DNA of 48,659 bases from Patescibacteria group bacterium (lineage in GTDB: Bacteria > Patescibacteriota > Minisyncoccia > Phycocordibacterales > SBAW01), in NCBI GenBank assembly GCA_019752125.1, contig JAIEMM010000004.1, positions 1 to 48,659 of the forward strand, given 5' to 3'. Under the pieces are notes generated by a model. That model was not told where the DNA came from. It worked only from the letters and a program-made list of their open reading frames with translations, and made no database searches. The translations under genes were made by a program, and so were the position numbers. Positions 33,725 to 41,340 of this stretch are shown in pieces (the first letter of the stretch is position 1; every line of letters begins with the position of its first letter).

Positions 33725-33728
33725 AAAG

Positions 33729-34847
33729 TTAGAGTTTAGCATTTGAAAGCGCTGGTGTGCCCCCAGTTTTTACAGTAAAGGTAATGCGGCCGATGACTTT
33801 GCCTGAAGAGGTTTCAACAGTGCAGCGCCACTGGCCATCAATGAGGACCTGTTTTTTAGAATACCCTCGATACCCCTCTGCGCGGCCACCATTTATTGGG
33901 AACTGCACAAGGCCTGTTGTAATCCATTTCTCTGTTTGTGGATAAAAATATTCCCAACGATGACTGATAGGGGTTTTAAGTTCGCCTGGGGCAAATACAG
34001 CGCTGTAGCAATACGCTGGGTCCCCTTCTGCGATATTGAAATTATCTGCAGTATCGCGCCAAAATTCGTACCATTTTTTTGGTTCATAAGTTGCTGTGTA
34101 GATAGCACTGTCACTTGGGGCATCAAGTGGAGTTATTGAATGATAGATCCCCGCACTTTTAAGAGAGAGTGGCACAGGCGGAATAATGTTTGCGAAATAG
34201 AGCCCGTTGAAGATAAGAAAAATGACGAGAATCATGCCACGCATCTGCCACAGCTGTGTGCGCCTATTCTCACGCAACGCGAAGATTCGGAGTAGTGAAA
34301 TAAACACCCCCATACATACCAAACTCGCCACACCACTAATCAAGAACGTTTTTGTGCCGATGGTGTGGAGCACGAAGGTTGGCACTGCGATAACAAGATA
34401 TGTCAGCAGAAGGAAATAAAATACAGCAACATTAAACCTTAGTTGGTCGTACTTACTCTTCAAAAATTCATTACCCACAAGAAGTACGCCGAGGAAAATA
34501 ATAAACAACAAGCTACTACCAAACGATCCACTCTTTCCGTACAGGATAAGAAGGTTGCTTGCCAGACCTCCGAAACAAAACTGCATCACAAGCAAAAGAA
34601 AGAGCGGCTCAGCTGTTTTCTCATGTTCAAACGCGGGGTCAGTTTCCAATCTCTGTGGCTTTGAACGACGGTTAAGCAGAATGATGAGTGTCGCTGAGAG
34701 CGTTAGGTAGAATAACAGCAATATATTGTCCGCGATGCTGTCAGGGCGTTTCGCGAGCAGAAGGTCGAAGGTAAAACCTAACACCAACGTAAGTGCCGAC
34801 AGATGTCGCTCGTATTTGTTCCAAAATTGGAGTACTCGCTGCTTCAC
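33729..34847 (-). CDS. Polytopic membrane protein with DUF2914 domain
   Basis: A 372-aa protein. About seven to eight membrane helices fill the first 230 residues. The extracytoplasmic C-terminal domain (about 275-360) has the DUF2914 pattern: HRWEYF near the start, then QVLIDGQWRCTVETSSGKVIGRITFTV. DUF2914 is a small beta-domain of unknown function found on envelope proteins. The start is a GTG at 34847. TACAAT (34854-34859) lies exactly 6 nt upstream, which identifies the start as leaderless. That -10 shares its bases with the -35 of the opposite-strand orphan unit D. It is followed by argS. Confidence 0.75.
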   Translation of the reverse strand: MKQRVLQFWNKYERHLSALTLVLGFTFDLLLAKRPDSIADNILLLFYLTLSATLIILLNRRSKPQRLETDPAFEHEKTAEPLFLLLVMQFCFGGLASNLLILYGKSGSFGSSLLFIIFLGVLLVGNEFLKSKYDQLRFNVAVFYFLLLTYLVIAVPTFVLHTIGTKTFLISGVASLVCMGVFISLLRIFALRENRRTQLWQMRGMILVIFLIFNGLYFANIIPPVPLSLKSAGIYHSITPLDAPSDSAIYTATYEPKKWYEFWRDTADNFNIAEGDPAYCYSAVFAPGELKTPISHRWEYFYPQTEKWITTGLVQFPINGGRAEGYRGYSKKQVLIDGQWRCTVETSSGKVIGRITFTVKTGGTPALSNAKL

Positions 34848-34853
34848 TCCCCC

Positions 34854-34883
34854 ATTGTACTAAATATTCGGCAGTGCTAGGAT
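34854..34883 (+). promoter_or_regulatory. Overlapping divergent promoters of unit D and the DUF2914 gene
   Basis: Plus strand: TTGTAC (34855-34860), a 17-nt spacer and an extended TGC-TAGGAT (34878-34883) for unit D. Minus strand: TACAAT at 34854-34859 is the -10 of the DUF2914 gene. The two promoters share the heptamer ATTGTAC. Confidence 0.75.
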
Positions 34884-34906
34884 AGCCGCGGACAAAGGAG
34901 GTCAGA

Positions 34907-35362
34907 ATGCAGTATCGATACTCAGAGACGGGACCTTGCCCGTCTTGGCAGGTGAGCAAGGGCTCTCACATGAGGCTCCTGCCGGGAGAACCCGGGCGTG
35001 TGTGCTTGCAGAGCACCGTGGCTGAACTTTCAATCAGCCCCCAAAACATGTCGCCATTGTGGCATGTCTCATGGAAGATCAACCATGGCTACGGGATGGT
35101 TGGGGGTTTCGTAAACCTAACCAACACGCAGTTGGAGCTAGCCTTCGGCCTGAAAGATGATTCGGACGGCTCCACGCGTGCAGTCGTAGAACGCACCGGC
35201 ATCCCCTTCGACGCCGCACTGCAAGGTTGCTTTGTGCGCTGGGGCCAATGGCTCAACATCCCCCACCCCGGCACAGGGATGCAAGGAGACCCGAACATCT
35301 CCATCGAACTAGACGACGAGATTGTCGCCGCGGTTCAAGCTCTGCTCACCACACGCCAATAG
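34907..35362 (+). CDS. Hypothetical protein, orphan unit D
   Basis: I do not recognise this 151-aa protein. It is soluble-looking, with many Trp, Gly and Pro. The middle reads as strands (WHVSWKINHGYGMVGGFVNLTNTQLELAFGL), then a Cys/Trp patch (GCFVRWGQWLNIPHP), and a C-terminal helix (DEIVAAVQALLTTR). G+C is about 63% in the one line counted (35221-35280), far above its neighbours, with GC-ending codons. A near-perfect AAAGGAGGT lies 5 nt before the ATG. The unit lies antisense between two minus-strand genes. Its terminator T-run runs into the stop codon of glyA, so no spare DNA is left. Confidence 0.8.
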   Translation: MQYRYSETGPCPSWQVSKGSHMRLLPGEPGRVCLQSTVAELSISPQNMSPLWHVSWKINHGYGMVGGFVNLTNTQLELAFGLKDDSDGSTRAVVERTGIPFDAALQGCFVRWGQWLNIPHPGTGMQGDPNISIELDDEIVAAVQALLTTRQ

Positions 35363-35370
35363 TTGGCCGG

Positions 35371-35398
35371 CCGCACCACACGTGCGGTTTTTTCTTTA
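35371..35398 (+). terminator. Terminator of orphan unit D
   Basis: The stem CCGCAC/GTGCGG with a CACAC loop, then TTTTTTCTTTATA. The tail overlaps the TAA stop of the convergent glyA (35396-35398). Confidence 0.9.
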
Positions 35399-36664
35399 TA
35401 CGAACGAGTCAGGAATCGGGAACGCTGCGCAGATAGTCTTGATTTCAGCGTGAACAGCGTTCAGTTTTGCTTCGTCAGTGCGGTTTTGAAGCGCTTCGAT
35501 CATAAGTTCTGCAACGCGGGCACATTCTTTCTCGCCAAGCCCACGAGTAGTGATAGCTGGAGTACCAAAACGGATACCAGATGGGTCCATTGGGCCGCGA
35601 GGATCATCTGCAATAACGTTTTTGTTAAGCGTAATGCCAACACGGTCGAGAACTTCTTCTGCTTCTTTACCTGGAATGCCCATCGAACCAAATACATCTG
35701 CAAGAATCAGGTGGTTGTCTGTGCCGCCACCGAGCATGCGCACATTTTTTGCGCGGAACACTTCTTCCATTGCTTTCGCGTTCTTAAGAATCTGCGCTGC
35801 GTAGGTTTTAAATGATGGGTCGAGCGCTTCACCAAAGGCAACCGCTTTCGCAGCAATAACGTGCATCAGTGGGCCGCCCTGCAAACCTGGGAATACTGCC
35901 TTATCTACTTTCTTTGCGATCTCTTCGCTGTCGCGGATAAGGATCAAACCGCCGCGTGGGCCGCGAAGTGTTTTGTGTGTTGTTGAAGTAATAACATCAA
36001 AGCCGTAGTCGAACGGGTTCTTCACTACCCCGCCCGCAATAAGGCCTGCAATGTGCGCTGCGTCCATTACGGCATAAGCACCAACTTCTTTAGCAATGTC
36101 TGCCATCTTTTGATAGTCGAGCTCGCGAGAGTACGCAGAGTAGCCGCCGAGAACGATCTTTGGCTTTGTCTCAAGCGCAACGCGGCGCATATCTTCGTAA
36201 TCAATTTCACCTGTCTCTGTGTTCTTCATTTTGTAACGAACGAAGTTGAAGAACTTTGTGATGTAGGTAACAGGGTGTCCGTGCGTAAGATGTCCTCCGT
36301 GCGAAAGATCCATGCCAAGCACTGTGTCTCCTGGTTGGAGCAAGGCAAAGTACATGCCGATGTTTGCAGACGCACCCGAGTGCGGCTGCACGTTTGCATA
36401 CTTTGCGCCGAACAATTGCTTTGCACGTTCGATAGCAATTCTTTCAACCTGGTCGGTAAATGGCTGCCCGCCGTAGTAGCGCTTACCTGGATACCCTTCC
36501 GAATATTTGTTGGTGAAGATTGATCCTTGAGCCTCGCGAACTGCTTTTGAAACGTAGTTTTCAGATGGGATCAATTCCAACCCCTCGCGTTCGCGTGTCT
36601 CCTCCCCTTCCAATGTCGCGAATACTTCTGCGTCTTGTTTTTTAATGTAATCGTAGGAATCCAT
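35396..36664 (-). CDS. glyA: Serine hydroxymethyltransferase
   Basis: A 422-aa PLP enzyme that converts serine and tetrahydrofolate to glycine and methylene-THF, the carbon donor for ThyA encoded nearby. Family features: SENYVSKAV, EGYPGKRYYGG, QPHSGASANIGMY, AVMDAAHIAGLIAGG, and the PLP lysine in VITSTTHKTLRGPRGGLIL. It is full length. On the minus strand TAGTAT lies 10 nt before the ATG, giving a very short leader; there is no Shine-Dalgarno. Its 3' end abuts the terminator of unit D, and it has no terminator of its own. Confidence 0.97.
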   Translation of the reverse strand: MDSYDYIKKQDAEVFATLEGEETREREGLELIPSENYVSKAVREAQGSIFTNKYSEGYPGKRYYGGQPFTDQVERIAIERAKQLFGAKYANVQPHSGASANIGMYFALLQPGDTVLGMDLSHGGHLTHGHPVTYITKFFNFVRYKMKNTETGEIDYEDMRRVALETKPKIVLGGYSAYSRELDYQKMADIAKEVGAYAVMDAAHIAGLIAGGVVKNPFDYGFDVITSTTHKTLRGPRGGLILIRDSEEIAKKVDKAVFPGLQGGPLMHVIAAKAVAFGEALDPSFKTYAAQILKNAKAMEEVFRAKNVRMLGGGTDNHLILADVFGSMGIPGKEAEEVLDRVGITLNKNVIADDPRGPMDPSGIRFGTPAITTRGLGEKECARVAELMIEALQNRTDEAKLNAVHAEIKTICAAFPIPDSFV

Positions 36665-36728
36665 AAAATAGAAAATACTAGCGTTAATAGATAATCAGAA
36701 ATATTTTAGGTCGTTAGATCATACAAGT

Positions 36729-37070
36729 TTATCTTTTATCTCCTTCGCCTTTTGTAACAACTCCTCGTTCAGCTCTGTCAGCAAGTTTTGTGATATTGGC
36801 CTGTGCGACTTCTGTAAGTGACGAGCCAAGCTGTACTGCAAGCTGTGACAAGTACCATAATACATCCCCCAACTCAGAGACGAGCATTTTCCGCTTTTCA
36901 TCCGTGACAGTTCCTCCGTCAGCGTAATCAACCAGCTTCTTGATCTTGTCTATTGCCTCTCCAGACTCACCGGCAAGCCCCATGCTTAAAAGCATAAGCT
37001 TATATTCCATAGTGTCTTGTTTATAGTGGGCGGTTCGTGCAGCCGCTGCTTCGTACTCCGCAAAATCCAT
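36729..37070 (-). CDS. MazG-like nucleotide pyrophosphohydrolase
   Basis: A 113-aa all-alpha NTP pyrophosphatase. The metal-binding helices read GLAGESGEAIDKIKK (ExxE) and ELGDVLWYLSQLA (ExxD), the MazG/dUTPase-like signature. It would hydrolyse dUTP or damaged dNTPs, which fits its place next to thyA. TACAAT (minus, 37078-37083) lies 7 nt before the ATG, so it is probably leaderless. Its promoter is interleaved with that of the divergent thyA. Confidence 0.88.
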   Translation of the reverse strand: MDFAEYEAAAARTAHYKQDTMEYKLMLLSMGLAGESGEAIDKIKKLVDYADGGTVTDEKRKMLVSELGDVLWYLSQLAVQLGSSLTEVAQANITKLADRAERGVVTKGEGDKR

Positions 37071-37077
37071 ACCCCAG

Positions 37078-37107
37078 ATTGTACACCGACCCCCCGCTTG
37101 GTACTAT
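37078..37107. promoter_or_regulatory. Interleaved divergent promoters of mazG-like gene and thyA
   Basis: Plus strand: TTGTAC (37079-37084), a 17-nt spacer and TACTAT (37102-37107), then 7 nt to the thyA ATG. Minus strand: TACAAT (37078-37083) as -10, with TAGTAC (37101-37106) 17 nt upstream as a weak -35, and 7 nt to the mazG ATG. The same DNA serves both, so initiation on the two strands should be mutually exclusive. Confidence 0.7.
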
Positions 37108-37114
37108 TCTGTGT

Positions 37115-37999
37115 ATGAAACCCTTCAACGAACGAACACCGGATACTCAATATAGGGATAATCTCAAATACATTCTCGACCATGGTGTACGGGTTAAAAG
37201 CCAACAAGGGGTAGATGCCCTTACCGTGATCGCTCCTCCACCACTGCATTTCAAACTTGAAAATGGCTTCCCTATGATTACTGAGCGAAGCGTAAAAGGC
37301 TTCTGGAAAGGATCAGTCGGAGAAATTTGTGCATTCATCAATGGCGCACGAACACTTCAAGAACTCGAATCATTCGGATGTAAATTCTGGACCGCATGGG
37401 GTACACCAGAAAAAGCTGCAAAGCGTGGGTTGAAAGTTGGAGATCTAGGCCCAGGTTCATACGGCGCAGCATTCCATGACTTTCCTACCGCTGAAGGCAG
37501 CACCTACAATCAGGTTAAAAACATTGTTGAGCAGATGAAAGAGTTCCCTCATCTGCGCACACACTTCATTAGCCCATGGATTCCGCAATACATCATCCGC
37601 GGCGAAGGCAAGCAGCAGAAAGTTGTCGTATGCCCATGTCACGGATGGATACACCTGCGCATTATCGACAACAAGCTCACGCTCCATATGTTCCAGCGCT
37701 CGGGTGACTACCCTGTCGGCGTACCATCAAACCTTATTCAATACACGGCGCTTTTGATGATGTTCGCGCATATCACTGGAACAGAGCCGTATGAGTTTGT
37801 TCACTCTGTCTCAGACGCGCACATCTATGTAGATCAGATCCCAATGGTTGAAGAACTTCTCAAACGTGAACCTAAACCATTCCCGACAGTAACAATGATC
37901 AACAAGAAGGACGATATTTTTGCTTTTCGCTCAGAAGACTTTGAGTTGTCGGATTATGACGCTCATCCATCAATAAAGGATATCCCTGTGGCGGTCTAA
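37115..37999 (+). CDS. thyA: Thymidylate synthase
   Basis: A 294-aa enzyme that methylates dUMP to dTMP with methylene-THF. The catalytic Cys175 is in VVCPCHGW; R195, S196 and D198 are in QRSGDYPVG; N206 is in PSNLIQY; H236 and Y238 are in SDAHIYVD. The spacing equals that of E. coli C146, R166, D169, N177, H207 and Y209, so it should be active on dUMP. The sequences around these residues are divergent, and the N-terminal part is longer. I chose ATG 37115; the frame upstream crosses the promoter. It works with the nearby mazG-like, dCMP-deaminase-like, folA and glyA genes in dTMP synthesis. Confidence 0.94.
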   Translation: MKPFNERTPDTQYRDNLKYILDHGVRVKSQQGVDALTVIAPPPLHFKLENGFPMITERSVKGFWKGSVGEICAFINGARTLQELESFGCKFWTAWGTPEKAAKRGLKVGDLGPGSYGAAFHDFPTAEGSTYNQVKNIVEQMKEFPHLRTHFISPWIPQYIIRGEGKQQKVVVCPCHGWIHLRIIDNKLTLHMFQRSGDYPVGVPSNLIQYTALLMMFAHITGTEPYEFVHSVSDAHIYVDQIPMVEELLKREPKPFPTVTMINKKDDIFAFRSEDFELSDYDAHPSIKDIPVAV

Positions 38000-38051
38000 C
38001 AACCCTCCTTGTCACACTCTAAGTTCAGTTATACTGGTATAAAAGGATTAT

Positions 38052-38507
38052 ATGGACTATATACGTCTCGAAAACGCTCGGACAGATGAGCAACGAGAAA
38101 TAATGCAACAAATAGCTAAAGACAATGTCTGCCCATTTTGCAGTGCAAATTTAGCTGAATATCATAAAAAAGATATCATTTCTGAAGGTAAATATTGGCT
38201 TTTAACTGAAAACCAGTGGCCTTACGAAGGCGCAAAAAATCATCTCTTAGCAATAAGTAAGGAACATGTAGAATCTTTGGGGGATTTGGACCCAGAAGCT
38301 GGGGCTGAATTATTTAAGTTATTTCAAGACGCGATAAAAGAATTCTCAATTGAAGGAGGAACTCTGGCACTACGTTTTGGCAATCACTCTAAATACGCAA
38401 GCACCGTCAGACACTTACATGCCCATCTGATTGACCCTGATGTAAATAACTCAGAACACGGAGGCGTAAAATTTACTGTCAGCAAACCAGCTACTCCACG
38501 AAAATAA
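38052..38507 (+). CDS. HIT-family nucleotide-binding protein
   Basis: A 151-aa protein. The histidine triad is HLHAHLI (H121, H123, H125), the active site of nucleotidyl hydrolases and transferases that act on AMP-linked or dinucleoside substrates. An N-terminal CPFC pair (27-30) suggests a metal site. TATACT lies 15-16 nt after TTGTC, and AAGGA precedes the ATG by about 6 nt, so this core-like gene has a leader, unlike most here. The local base composition is AT-rich compared with thyA. Its 3' end overlaps the convergent deaminase gene by 17 nt. Confidence 0.85.
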   Translation: MDYIRLENARTDEQREIMQQIAKDNVCPFCSANLAEYHKKDIISEGKYWLLTENQWPYEGAKNHLLAISKEHVESLGDLDPEAGAELFKLFQDAIKEFSIEGGTLALRFGNHSKYASTVRHLHAHLIDPDVNNSEHGGVKFTVSKPATPRK

Positions 38508-39318
38508 TCTTTACGCCCCTGCTCTTAAGGACTTCTTCTGAGTCTAGAATTCCCTTACCTCCTCCAACGTATAGATTTTTTATGCCTGAAGAGGCAACTG
38601 CTTTTGAGCATGGCGGGCAAGGGAAGACTGTTACATACATGTCAGCCCCTAGCAGGGCAATTCCCCGCTTAGCAGCTTCAGCAATAAGCGACACTTCGCA
38701 ATGAAAGCCTGTTGCTAGTTCCATCTCTACCCCTTGGCTCCAATTACCTCGAGGATCGCCATTTACATACGGAGAATGTTGAGACGGCAGATGATGATTA
38801 TGAGCCAACAATACCACTCTATCCTCTTTGACTATTGCCCCGCCTACATGTCGCCAAATATCCGAACTCTTTCTTGACTGCTCTTCAGACAGCCTCATGA
38901 CATGGCGATGGAACTCATCACGTGTAATACGTTCTTCGGGTTGAATTTCTTTCTCTCTTTGTGCATTTTTCTTATCCCAACGCAAAAAAATGGAATCGAA
39001 ATAGACATTAGCTTTAGGAAAATATTTTGTATATAACTCATGCGAGACGTCTTCATCAGGCATTACTAATTCACCTGTAAAGCTATTGAGCATATTTAAA
39101 CCCTGCTTACCTAAAATATGCACCTCGCTAAAAATACCCAGAGACTCAATTAATCTTTTCATTAAACCTGGCTCTAATTGTCGAATTTCTTTTTTTAATT
39201 GAGGAAATTCATCTGTCATCTCTTCACCAAAAATATATAGCTGGGATCCAGTATATTTTTCAAAAAACTTTCGGTACCCTTCATGAAGAACTGGTACGTA
39301 CGCAACAAGCGTTCGCAT
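38491..39318 (-). CDS. dCMP-deaminase-like protein with extra N-terminal domain
   Basis: A 275-aa protein. The C-terminal cytidine/dCMP deaminase domain (about 130-275) has the zinc site: HCE at 206-208 and PCPPC with C234 and C237. The first 125 residues form an unrecognised domain (MRTLVAYVPVLHEGYRKFF, QLYIFGEEM) resembling a nucleotide-binding fold. The first residues read like the start of a Rossmann-type strand. Deamination of dCMP would feed dUMP to ThyA. It follows the cytidylyltransferase gene by 1-2 nt, so they form a two-gene operon. A role in salvage or modification of nucleotides is inferred. Confidence 0.8.
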   Translation of the reverse strand: MRTLVAYVPVLHEGYRKFFEKYTGSQLYIFGEEMTDEFPQLKKEIRQLEPGLMKRLIESLGIFSEVHILGKQGLNMLNSFTGELVMPDEDVSHELYTKYFPKANVYFDSIFLRWDKKNAQREKEIQPEERITRDEFHRHVMRLSEEQSRKSSDIWRHVGGAIVKEDRVVLLAHNHHLPSQHSPYVNGDPRGNWSQGVEMELATGFHCEVSLIAEAAKRGIALLGADMYVTVFPCPPCSKAVASSGIKNLYVGGGKGILDSEEVLKSRGVKIIFVE

Positions 39319-39319
39319 A

Positions 39320-39916
39320 TTATTTTTTATTAAGCGTCTGCATCACCTCTTCCATAAGTGCAGGAATACGAGCGGCAACCTCTTTAGCAAAAAGATCTGC
39401 ACCACTTGTGTGTAAAAGCCTTACCTTTGCACTCGTCGATGTTTGAGCTTGAGGTTCAAGTAATACAACCTTGCCAACATATTTTTGTTTTTCCCTAATA
39501 TCTTCAGGTTTATGTTTGGTTGTTTTCGACATGACTAACACATCGGGCTTAATTGTTTTTATTAGGCCGTTTGGTTTCTCCCCTGCAGGCTTGAGCGTAA
39601 TCGCGTCTACATGGCGTAAGTGTGAAAGAATCCGTACGCGCTCGTCTTCAGGCACTACAGGCCTCATTGGGCCCTTACGGACACGAACCTTCTCGTCACT
39701 ATCTACTCCCACGATCAGCAAGTCGCCCTGCTCTTTTGCACGTTCCAAGTACTCTGCATGTCCAACATGAAAAAGATCCCAGGTACCCGAAACCAAAACG
39801 ATTTTTAAACCAAGCCTCTTCCAGTTTTTAACTGACTCACTAAGTTTTTTATGATCTTTAATATAACGATCCTTTAGATTAGTCCCGTCTCCGAAAATAC
39901 CAGCCTTAATAGCCAT
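39320..39916 (-). CDS. Cytidylyltransferase-family nucleotidyl transferase (RfaE2/TagD type)
   Basis: A 198-aa protein. The core (about 38-165) shows VSGTWDLFHVGHAEYLERAK, the HxGH nucleotide-binding motif of this superfamily, then VGVDSDEKVRVRKGPMRPVV and a DERVRIL helix. A KTTKHKPEDIREK segment takes the place of the ISSTxL/R end motif. Such enzymes activate sugar phosphates, glycerol phosphate or pantetheine with CTP or ATP; the substrate cannot be told. It is cotranscribed with the deaminase-like gene and divergent from folA, with which it shares a symmetric promoter at 39925-39938. Confidence 0.82.
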   Translation of the reverse strand: MAIKAGIFGDGTNLKDRYIKDHKKLSESVKNWKRLGLKIVLVSGTWDLFHVGHAEYLERAKEQGDLLIVGVDSDEKVRVRKGPMRPVVPEDERVRILSHLRHVDAITLKPAGEKPNGLIKTIKPDVLVMSKTTKHKPEDIREKQKYVGKVVLLEPQAQTSTSAKVRLLHTSGADLFAKEVAARIPALMEEVMQTLNKK

Positions 39917-39924
39917 AGATGTGA

Positions 39925-39938
39925 TTAGTGTACACTAA
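39925..39938. promoter_or_regulatory. Symmetric divergent promoter of folA and the cytidylyltransferase gene
   Basis: TTAGTGTACACTAA is a perfect 14-bp palindrome. It supplies TACACT on each strand, exactly 10 nt before each ATG (39916 minus, 39947 plus). Both mRNAs would have leaders of about 4 nt. It could also be an operator. Confidence 0.55.
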
Positions 39939-39946
39939 AGCCATTC

Positions 39947-40456
39947 ATGCAAAAACCCCATATTTCTATAGTTGTGGCGATTGGCAAGAACCGTGAATTG
40001 GGTATGGCGGGCAAGCTTTTGTGGCACATCCCGGAGGATATGAAGCGCTTTAAAGCCCTTACCTTAGGCCACCCTGTCATCATGGGCCGCAAGACGTTTG
40101 AGTCTATTCTCGCCATCTTGGGCAAGCCGCTCCCTGGCCGCACTAACATTGTTGTCACTCGCTCCTCGACCACGCTCGGAGCAGGCGACCCAAATGTCAT
40201 CATTACTCATTCACTTGAAGACGCGATAGTAAAAGCGCGCGAGCTCGACCAAGAAGAAATCCATATTGGAGGTGGCGCAGACCTCTACGCGCAAGCGCTC
40301 CCCTTCGTTGACCGTCTCTATCTCACACTCATAGACGATGAGAAAGAAGCGGACACATTCTTTCCTGAATACGAAAAAGGATTTACAAAAAAGATTTCAG
40401 AAGAATCCCACGAACACGAGGGGTTGAAGTACACTTGGCTTACGCTTGAGCGTTAG
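39947..40456 (+). CDS. folA: Dihydrofolate reductase
   Basis: A 169-aa NADPH-dependent enzyme that regenerates THF after ThyA action. Motifs: ISIVVAIGKNRELGMAGKLLWHIPEDMKRFKALT, GHPVIMGRKTFESI, LPGRTNIVVTR and EEIHIGGGADLYAQALPFVDRLYLTLID. The length is normal for the family. The 3' end overlaps that of folB by 4 nt (convergent). Confidence 0.96.
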   Translation: MQKPHISIVVAIGKNRELGMAGKLLWHIPEDMKRFKALTLGHPVIMGRKTFESILAILGKPLPGRTNIVVTRSSTTLGAGDPNVIITHSLEDAIVKARELDQEEIHIGGGADLYAQALPFVDRLYLTLIDDEKEADTFFPEYEKGFTKKISEESHEHEGLKYTWLTLER

Positions 40457-40806
40457 CTTCGCTGCCTAAAGATTGTTAGCCCTGGCACGCAGTTGGTCCA
40501 GACTTCTGGTTTGTTGATTGTGAGTTCAAGAGTTTGGATACGTGGGTCTTCCATAACTTTCTTAGAGATAAGCTCTGCCAACGTTTCAATCAAGAAATAG
40601 CTCTTGCCTGTAATAATCTTTTCTATTTCCTGCTTTATAGGACCGTAATCGACAGCGTCGGCAAGGTCACAGCTTTCTGCGGCTTTGGATGTGTCTCCTA
40701 CCCCAAGCTTTAGATGCAGCTCAAACTCTTGCTCTACTTTACGCTCTTCTTCGTATACTCCATGCTTGCCGCGAATCTTTAAATTATTTAGGTGGATGTA
40801 GTCCAT
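40453..40806 (-). CDS. folB: Dihydroneopterin aldolase
   Basis: A 117-aa enzyme. Family features: LKIRGKHGVYEEERKVEQEFELHLKLGVG, DLADAVDYGPIKQEIEKII, YFLIETLAELISKKVME and ELTINKP. It forms or epimerises the pterin precursor of folate. No other de novo folate genes are in the window, so it may serve a partial pathway. The ATG at 40806 has no clear Shine-Dalgarno. It lies downstream of rplK on the same strand. Confidence 0.92.
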   Translation of the reverse strand: MDYIHLNNLKIRGKHGVYEEERKVEQEFELHLKLGVGDTSKAAESCDLADAVDYGPIKQEIEKIITGKSYFLIETLAELISKKVMEDPRIQTLELTINKPEVWTNCVPGLTIFRQRS

Positions 40807-40886
40807 GAATTTTTCACATCAACCCACACATACTTTTCTGCTGAAAAGTTGCGCCGGGCCCGCCTCGGCTCGTCAGCCTCCGGCTC

Positions 40887-40912
40887 GTGGACGTTTCTTA
40901 TTTCACGTCCAC
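40887..40912. repeat. Inverted repeat spanning the rplK stop codon
   Basis: GTGGACGT pairs perfectly with ACGTCCAC around a 10-nt loop, and the rplK stop lies in the loop. The next 30 nt (40856-40886) hold two direct copies of a CCTC(C)GGCTCGT sequence. Together they may form a 3' stabiliser or a weak terminator; no T-run follows. Confidence 0.45.
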
Positions 40913-41320
40913 GCCCATTGAACGTGCAGTACCAGCGATAATCTTCATTGCTGCTTCTACATCAGTTGCATTCAAGTCTGGGAGCTTCTGCTCAGCAATC
41001 TGGCGGAGCTGGTCTTTCGTGAGCGTGCCGATCTTGCTTGTGTTTGGCTTACCAGAACCTTTCTCTGCCTTAAGCATCTTCAAGATAAGGCCGGATGCGA
41101 GAGGGGTTTTAAGTTCGAAGTCGTATGAGCGATCTTCGTAGATAGTGATGATACAAGGGATTGTGTCGCCAACCATTTCACGAGTCGCGTCGTTGAACTT
41201 CTTTACGAACTCGCCAATGTTGATACCTGCAGGACCAAGCGTGGTACCCAAAGGAGGCGCCGGGGTTGCCTTCCCTGCTGGTGCGATAATCTTAATTTTT
41301 TTCGTTACTTTCTTTGCCAT
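40898..41320 (-). CDS. rplK: Ribosomal protein L11
   Basis: A 140-aa protein of the GTPase-associated centre on 23S rRNA. It has the N-terminal domain with the Pro-rich hinge (PPLGTTLGPAGINIGEFVKKFND) and the rRNA-binding C-terminal domain (GSGKPNTSKIGTLTKDQLRQIAEQKLPDLNATDVEAAMKIIAGTARSMG). It is full length and the third gene of secE-nusG-rplK. In most bacteria rplA (L1) follows; here folB does. No Shine-Dalgarno precedes the ATG. Confidence 0.97.
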   Translation of the reverse strand: MAKKVTKKIKIIAPAGKATPAPPLGTTLGPAGINIGEFVKKFNDATREMVGDTIPCIITIYEDRSYDFELKTPLASGLILKMLKAEKGSGKPNTSKIGTLTKDQLRQIAEQKLPDLNATDVEAAMKIIAGTARSMGVDVK

Positions 41321-41340
41321 ATAGGTTTGCCGATAGTACT

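Noticed and set aside
34907-35362. Unit D as a toxin or antitoxin of a two-gene system
   Set aside because: It is strictly single-gene, with its own promoter and terminator, and no partner or toxin motif is visible.
36719-36931. Alternative minus-strand frame overlapping the mazG-like gene
   Set aside because: The 36729-37070 frame contains both MazG metal motifs; this one is a shifted shadow.
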